A stretch of 12,524 nt of DNA from an uncultured Lachnospiraceae bacterium. GTDB lineage: Bacteria > Bacillota > Clostridia > Lachnospirales > Lachnospiraceae. Position 1 is the stretch's first letter. The number at the start of each line of letters is the position of its first letter. Below, in pieces: positions 12,213 to 12,524 of the stretch. The position numbers and the translations under genes were made by a program. The notes beneath the pieces are model-generated. The model saw nothing but the letters and a program-made list of their open reading frames with translations, was not told the origin of the DNA and did no database searches. The stretch covers positions 1-12,524 of the forward strand of contig CAKRYY010000050.1 in the NCBI GenBank assembly GCA_934432885.1, written 5' to 3'.

Positions 12213-12232
12213 GACGGTAGGTGATGTAAAAC

Positions 12233-12287
12233 AAAATGCTTTGAGTATATGGTGTAAAGTATGATGCATGGTAAGCGGAGCATTTTT
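12233..12287. repeat. Hairpin AAAATGCT/AGCATTTT in the second repeat unit
   Basis: A perfect 8-bp stem (12233-12240 with 12279-12286) and a 38-nt loop. T residues extend to 12287. It is too open to be a confident terminator. Confidence 0.45.
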
Positions 12288-12365
12288 GAATGGAGTAATT
12301 GTAAGCAAAATAAGATGTAGCTGATAAAACTGTCGTAGCGGTTTGTACATATTCATGGTTATAGC

Positions 12366-12394
12366 TTGAAAGTTTCTCCGGCATAAGCTATAAT
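12366..12394 (+). promoter_or_regulatory. Near-consensus promoter TTGAAA-N17-TATAAT
   Basis: The -35 TTGAAA (12366-12371), 17-bp spacer and perfect -10 TATAAT (12389-12394) predict a start near 12401. A perfect 8-bp inverted repeat TATAGCTT (12360-12367) and AAGCTATA (12385-12392) covers parts of both boxes, a plausible operator. The gene served lies beyond the window. Confidence 0.75.
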
Positions 12395-12400
12395 AAATTT

Positions 12401-12524
12401 AATTAAAAAATTCTAACATCAGGCAGTACATCTCATGCTGCCGAAACGGGTGCAAGCCCAAAGTAATATCTTATCTAACAAAACATATCACTGTTCACTG
12501 GTGCAGTCCTTTCAGAATATCTCA
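12401..12524 (+). other. Structured 5' leader running off the window
   Basis: The presumed transcript from the promoter at 12366 has no start codon with a ribosome site before the window ends. It can form GGCAGTA (12422-12428) with TGCTGCC (12436-12442), then GGG-tgcaag-CCC (12448-12459). The rest is A/T-rich. By comparison with B. subtilis gene order the next gene may be spoIIE, but none of it is visible. I recognise no riboswitch class. Confidence 0.35.

Larger units (their letters stand above)
11921..12372. repeat. Tandem duplication of a ~226-bp non-coding element with inverted repeats
   Basis: The stretch AAGGCTTCCRCGATTTAAAG and the following ~75 bp occur at 11921 and again at 12147 (a 226-bp period) with scattered changes. 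The identity fades, then returns near the unit ends (GTTCGTAC-tc-ATTC at 12083-12095; GTTTGTAC-at-ATTC later). Within each unit the second part is roughly the reverse complement of the first, so the order is direct, inverted, direct, weak inverted. Minus-strand reading frames crossing it lack ribosome sites and resemble no protein I know. It may be a duplicated palindromic extragenic element or a structured RNA. Confidence 0.65.

Noticed and set aside
12169..12384. Minus-strand 71-residue frame in the second repeat unit
   Set aside because: No ribosome site at its start, composition unlike the neighbouring genes, and it overlaps the plus-strand promoter.
12443..12459. GGGTGCAAGCCC in the last leader, recalling the GGTG-AA-CC piece of cobalamin riboswitches
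   Set aside because: The other required conserved blocks are absent and the match is mostly a simple 3-bp hairpin; not enough for a riboswitch call.

Overview
The window looks like chromosomal DNA from a spore-forming, anaerobic member of the Clostridia, most probably a Lachnospiraceae. The reasons are an archaeal/type-3 prolyl-tRNA synthetase, an acetate kinase, CotS-like and YabP/YabQ sporulation genes, and the order mazG - rqcP(yabO) - yabP - yabQ - divIC. That order is the Bacillus subtilis yabN-yabO-yabP-yabQ-divIC order with an HU gene inserted. Genus cannot be fixed from the sequence alone. I see no phage, IS or CRISPR.

Layout. (1) 1-1891, plus strand: the 3' part of proS, then ackA 20 nt later, closed by a bidirectional terminator. 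(2) 1978-3821, minus strand: a compact three-gene redox module. It reads from a 48-residue membrane CxxC protein to a polytopic 4Fe-4S membrane protein and a TlpA-like lipoprotein thioredoxin. A LytTR response regulator without a kinase (3930-4640) lies just upstream on the same strand. (3) 4641-5369: a 729-bp gene-free stretch with a REP-like cluster of palindromes, two direct repeats 20 bp apart next to a promoter, a candidate ~90-nt RNA ending in a good terminator, and the promoters of the next operon. (4) 5370-9912, plus strand: cca, a CotS-like kinase-fold protein, a PEGA-repeat lipoprotein, and mazG overlapping it by 43 nt. (5) 10018-11877, plus strand: HU with its own strong promoter and terminator, then rqcP, yabP, yabQ and divIC. 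(6) 11911-12524: no convincing gene. It holds a tandem duplication of a ~226-bp element with large internal inverted repeats, then a near-consensus housekeeping promoter whose structured transcript runs off the window. spoIIE would be the expected next gene by comparison with B. subtilis, but it is not visible.

How the parts fit. The first genes serve translation and acetate/ATP metabolism. The minus-strand module probably moves electrons across the membrane to an extracytoplasmic thioredoxin. The last block mixes vegetative genes (HU, rqcP, divIC) with sporulation genes (yabP, yabQ), and the DNA suggests how they are separated. A sigma-E-like promoter sits inside the loop of the terminator that closes rqcP, so a transcript begun there lacks the 5' arm and cannot be terminated. 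divIC has its own sigma-A-type promoter in the end of yabQ. The most rewarding items for follow-up are this terminator/promoter overlap, the small CxxC gene, the candidate small RNA, and the duplicated hairpin element after divIC.
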